From positions 1-54,187 of the forward strand of contig CAZGKX010000010.1 of assembly GCA_964525945.1 (NCBI GenBank): 54,187 bases of DNA, given 5' to 3'. The stretch's first letter is position 1. Each line of letters begins with the position of its first letter. A program made the translations under genes and the position numbers. Shown here piece by piece: positions 52,864 to 54,187 of this stretch. This DNA comes from CAZGKX01 sp964525945. Its GTDB lineage: Bacteria; Pseudomonadota; Gammaproteobacteria; Legionellales; Legionellaceae. Under the pieces are notes generated by a model. The model did no database searches, was not told where the DNA came from, and saw only the letters and a list, made by a program, of their open reading frames with translations.

Positions 52864-54045
52864 ATGGGTATTGCCCTGTCAGATCGTGTACAAAAAGTAA
52901 AACCATCCCCCACCTTGGTGGTGGCTGAGAAAGCCGCGCAAATGCGGGCTCAAGGCAAAGATGTGATTGGTTTAGGGACGGGGGAGCCTGATTTTGATAC
53001 CCCTCAGCATATCAAGGACGCGGCGATCGCGGCCATCACGGCAGGATTCACCAAATACACGGCCGTGGATGGTATTGCTGAGTTAAAGCAAGCCATCATT
53101 GAAAAATTCAAACGCGACAATGGCTTGGATTACCGACCCAATCAAATTTTAGTGTCTGTCGGTGGCAAACAAAGTTGCTACAATCTGTGCCAAGCCCTTT
53201 TAAATCCAGGGGATGAAGTTTTGATTCCTGCTCCTTATTGGGTGTCTTATCCCGACATGGTGTTATTGGCGGAAGGAACGCCGGTTGTTATACCCACCAC
53301 CCCAGCATCCCGTTATAAAATAACGGCGCAAGACTTGGCGGCAGCCATCACCCCACAAACCAAATTATTGTTTATCAACAGTCCTTCCAATCCCTCCGGC
53401 ATTGCTTATACCTTTGCGGAACTCAAAGCCTTGGGCGATGTATTAAAGCAACACCCCCAGGTGTTCATTGCCACTGACGATATGTATGAACATATTATTT
53501 GGTCCCAGCCGTTTGTGAATATTTTGGATGCCTGCCCGGAGTTATACAACCGTACGATTGTGCTCAATGGGGTATCGAAAGCTTACGCCATGACGGGTTG
53601 GCGCATTGGTTATGCGGGTGGGCCGGCAGACTTGATCAACGCCATGAAAACCGTGCAGTCACAATCCACATCCAACCCCTGTTCTATTGCCCAGCGAGCC
53701 GCTGTCGCAGCACTCAATGGTGGCAATGAATCGATACAAATCATGGTGAAATCATTTCGGGAGCGACACGATTACGTGGTCAAACGACTCCGCGCAATTC
53801 CTGGCATCGAAGTCATTCCGGCTGACGGTACTTTTTATATTTTTCCCAGTGTGCAAGGCATTATTGAGCGCCGTGGTTTTGCCAATGATCTCGAATTTTC
53901 TGAGCGTTTGTTGCAAGACGTCGGCGTTGCACTGGTGCCTGGCTCAGCCTTTGGCACGGAAGGGTGCATCCGCATTTCCTTTGCCGCCAGCATGAGCGCG
54001 CTAGAGGGCGCTTTGGATAGAATTGAACTGTTTGCCCAACAATAA
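52864..54045 (+). CDS. aatA: Aspartate aminotransferase-type class I/II transaminase
   Basis: 393 residues from the ATG at 52864, which has AGGAG 8 nt upstream; the longer frame runs into uvrB antisense. PLP-dependent fold-type I enzyme of subgroup I-gamma. The Schiff-base lysine is K239 in NGVSKAYAMTGWRIGY; GTGEPDFDTP at the N-terminus, SPSNPSG and FATDDMYEHI-like IATDDMYEHI are present, and the arginine binding the carboxylate is in GCIRISFA. It interconverts aspartate and glutamate. It is divergent from uvrB, 28 bp apart. Confidence 0.92.
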   Translation: MGIALSDRVQKVKPSPTLVVAEKAAQMRAQGKDVIGLGTGEPDFDTPQHIKDAAIAAITAGFTKYTAVDGIAELKQAIIEKFKRDNGLDYRPNQILVSVGGKQSCYNLCQALLNPGDEVLIPAPYWVSYPDMVLLAEGTPVVIPTTPASRYKITAQDLAAAITPQTKLLFINSPSNPSGIAYTFAELKALGDVLKQHPQVFIATDDMYEHIIWSQPFVNILDACPELYNRTIVLNGVSKAYAMTGWRIGYAGGPADLINAMKTVQSQSTSNPCSIAQRAAVAALNGGNESIQIMVKSFRERHDYVVKRLRAIPGIEVIPADGTFYIFPSVQGIIERRGFANDLEFSERLLQDVGVALVPGSAFGTEGCIRISFAASMSALEGALDRIELFAQQ

Positions 54046-54051
54046 TACTTT

Positions 54052-54086
54052 ATTTGAGCGTGCTCCTAAACACGCTCAAATTTATT
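54052..54086 (+). terminator. Intrinsic terminator after the aminotransferase gene
   Basis: An 11-bp perfect stem (54052-54062 with 54071-54081, ATTTGAGCGTG outward) with an 8-nt loop is followed by TTTATT, 7 nt after the stop codon. Confidence 0.75.
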
Positions 54087-54135
54087 CAGGATATGCTTGA
54101 CCTGAACGCAAAATCAATTTAACATCCCGCCATAT

Positions 54136-54187
54136 TCCCCGGTAGCTCAGTCGGTAGAGCGGATGACTGTTAATCATTAGGTCGGCG
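54136..54187 (+). tRNA. tRNA-Asn (GTT), 3' part beyond the window
   Basis: The sequence starts TCCCCGG, has a D-arm GCTCAGTCGGTAGAGC, and an anticodon loop CTGTTAA flanked by ATGA and TCAT pairs, giving anticodon GTT. The variable loop and T-arm start at the edge, so the last 24 or so bases are missing. Confidence 0.92.

Overview
The window looks like chromosomal DNA from a host-associated gammaproteobacterium, most likely of the Legionellales/Coxiella-like group. This is inferred from gene content: the ubiE-ubiJ-ubiB-tatAB block, a cox operon, a KgtP-type symporter, a nonulosonic-acid surface-sugar locus, and two large eukaryote-directed cysteine-protease proteins of the kind such bacteria secrete into host cells. 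No rRNA or taxonomic marker was available to test it. Four 10-N runs (23916, 26898, 42646, 51159) are scaffold joins, each inside a real gene.

Layout. 1-10 kb: surface-sugar cluster on the + strand: end of a Wzx-type flippase, pseB-pseC-pseF-pseG, a degenerate SDR epimerase, a hexapeptide acyltransferase, a WbqC-like protein, pseI, then a 144-bp MITE-like element with an 8-bp target duplication and a candidate nonulosonic-acid transferase. 10-15.6 kb (- strand): kgtP and the operon ubiE-ubiJ-ubiB-tatA-tatB. 15.9-20.2 kb: a 1444-residue protein with about 16 helical repeats and a C-terminal CE-clan (Ulp1-like) cysteine protease. 20-26 kb: DUF1841 gene, four-heme cytochrome c, ArgO/LysE exporter, thaumatin-like secreted protein and a beta-barrel porin-like protein. 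26.3-30.9 kb: coxB-coxA-ctaG-coxC plus a small cupin. The cytochrome c gene and coxB share a nearly identical 36-bp promoter element.

31.1-38.9 kb is a visibly AT-rich island and the most novel part. It encodes a LanM-type lanthipeptide dehydratase domain with every catalytic residue but no cyclase domain, translationally coupled to a QPTR/VUT-type membrane transporter. It also holds an alpha/beta hydrolase sitting 5 nt downstream of an unlisted 40-residue precursor-like peptide with its own strong promoter and SD. A second 41-residue precursor-like peptide, two paralogous proteins of unknown family each next to a precursor, an amidase with an in-frame stop, duplicated fragments and a fragment of a repressor gene complete it. 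I read this as a candidate RiPP system making dehydrated or phosphorylated peptides without thioether rings.

39-43.4 kb: periplasmic nucleoside hydrolase, then a LexA/CI-like regulator lacking its autocleavage residues, transcribed divergently from a three-gene operon (58-residue precursor, exported HEAT protein, MvdD-like ATP-grasp ligase). The intergenic region has four copies of an operator-like repeat, one inside a good sigma70 promoter. The repressor fragment in the AT-rich island is a paralogue of this regulator, which links the two peptide systems.

43.5-54.2 kb: an internally duplicated membrane protein, a 681-residue OTU-like cysteine protease with a basic nuclear-localisation-like patch, a small unknown protein, a DipZ-type CcdA-thioredoxin fusion, a metallophosphatase, uvrB (about 80 nt hidden by a gap), an aspartate-type aminotransferase with a clear terminator, and the start of a tRNA-Asn running off the end.
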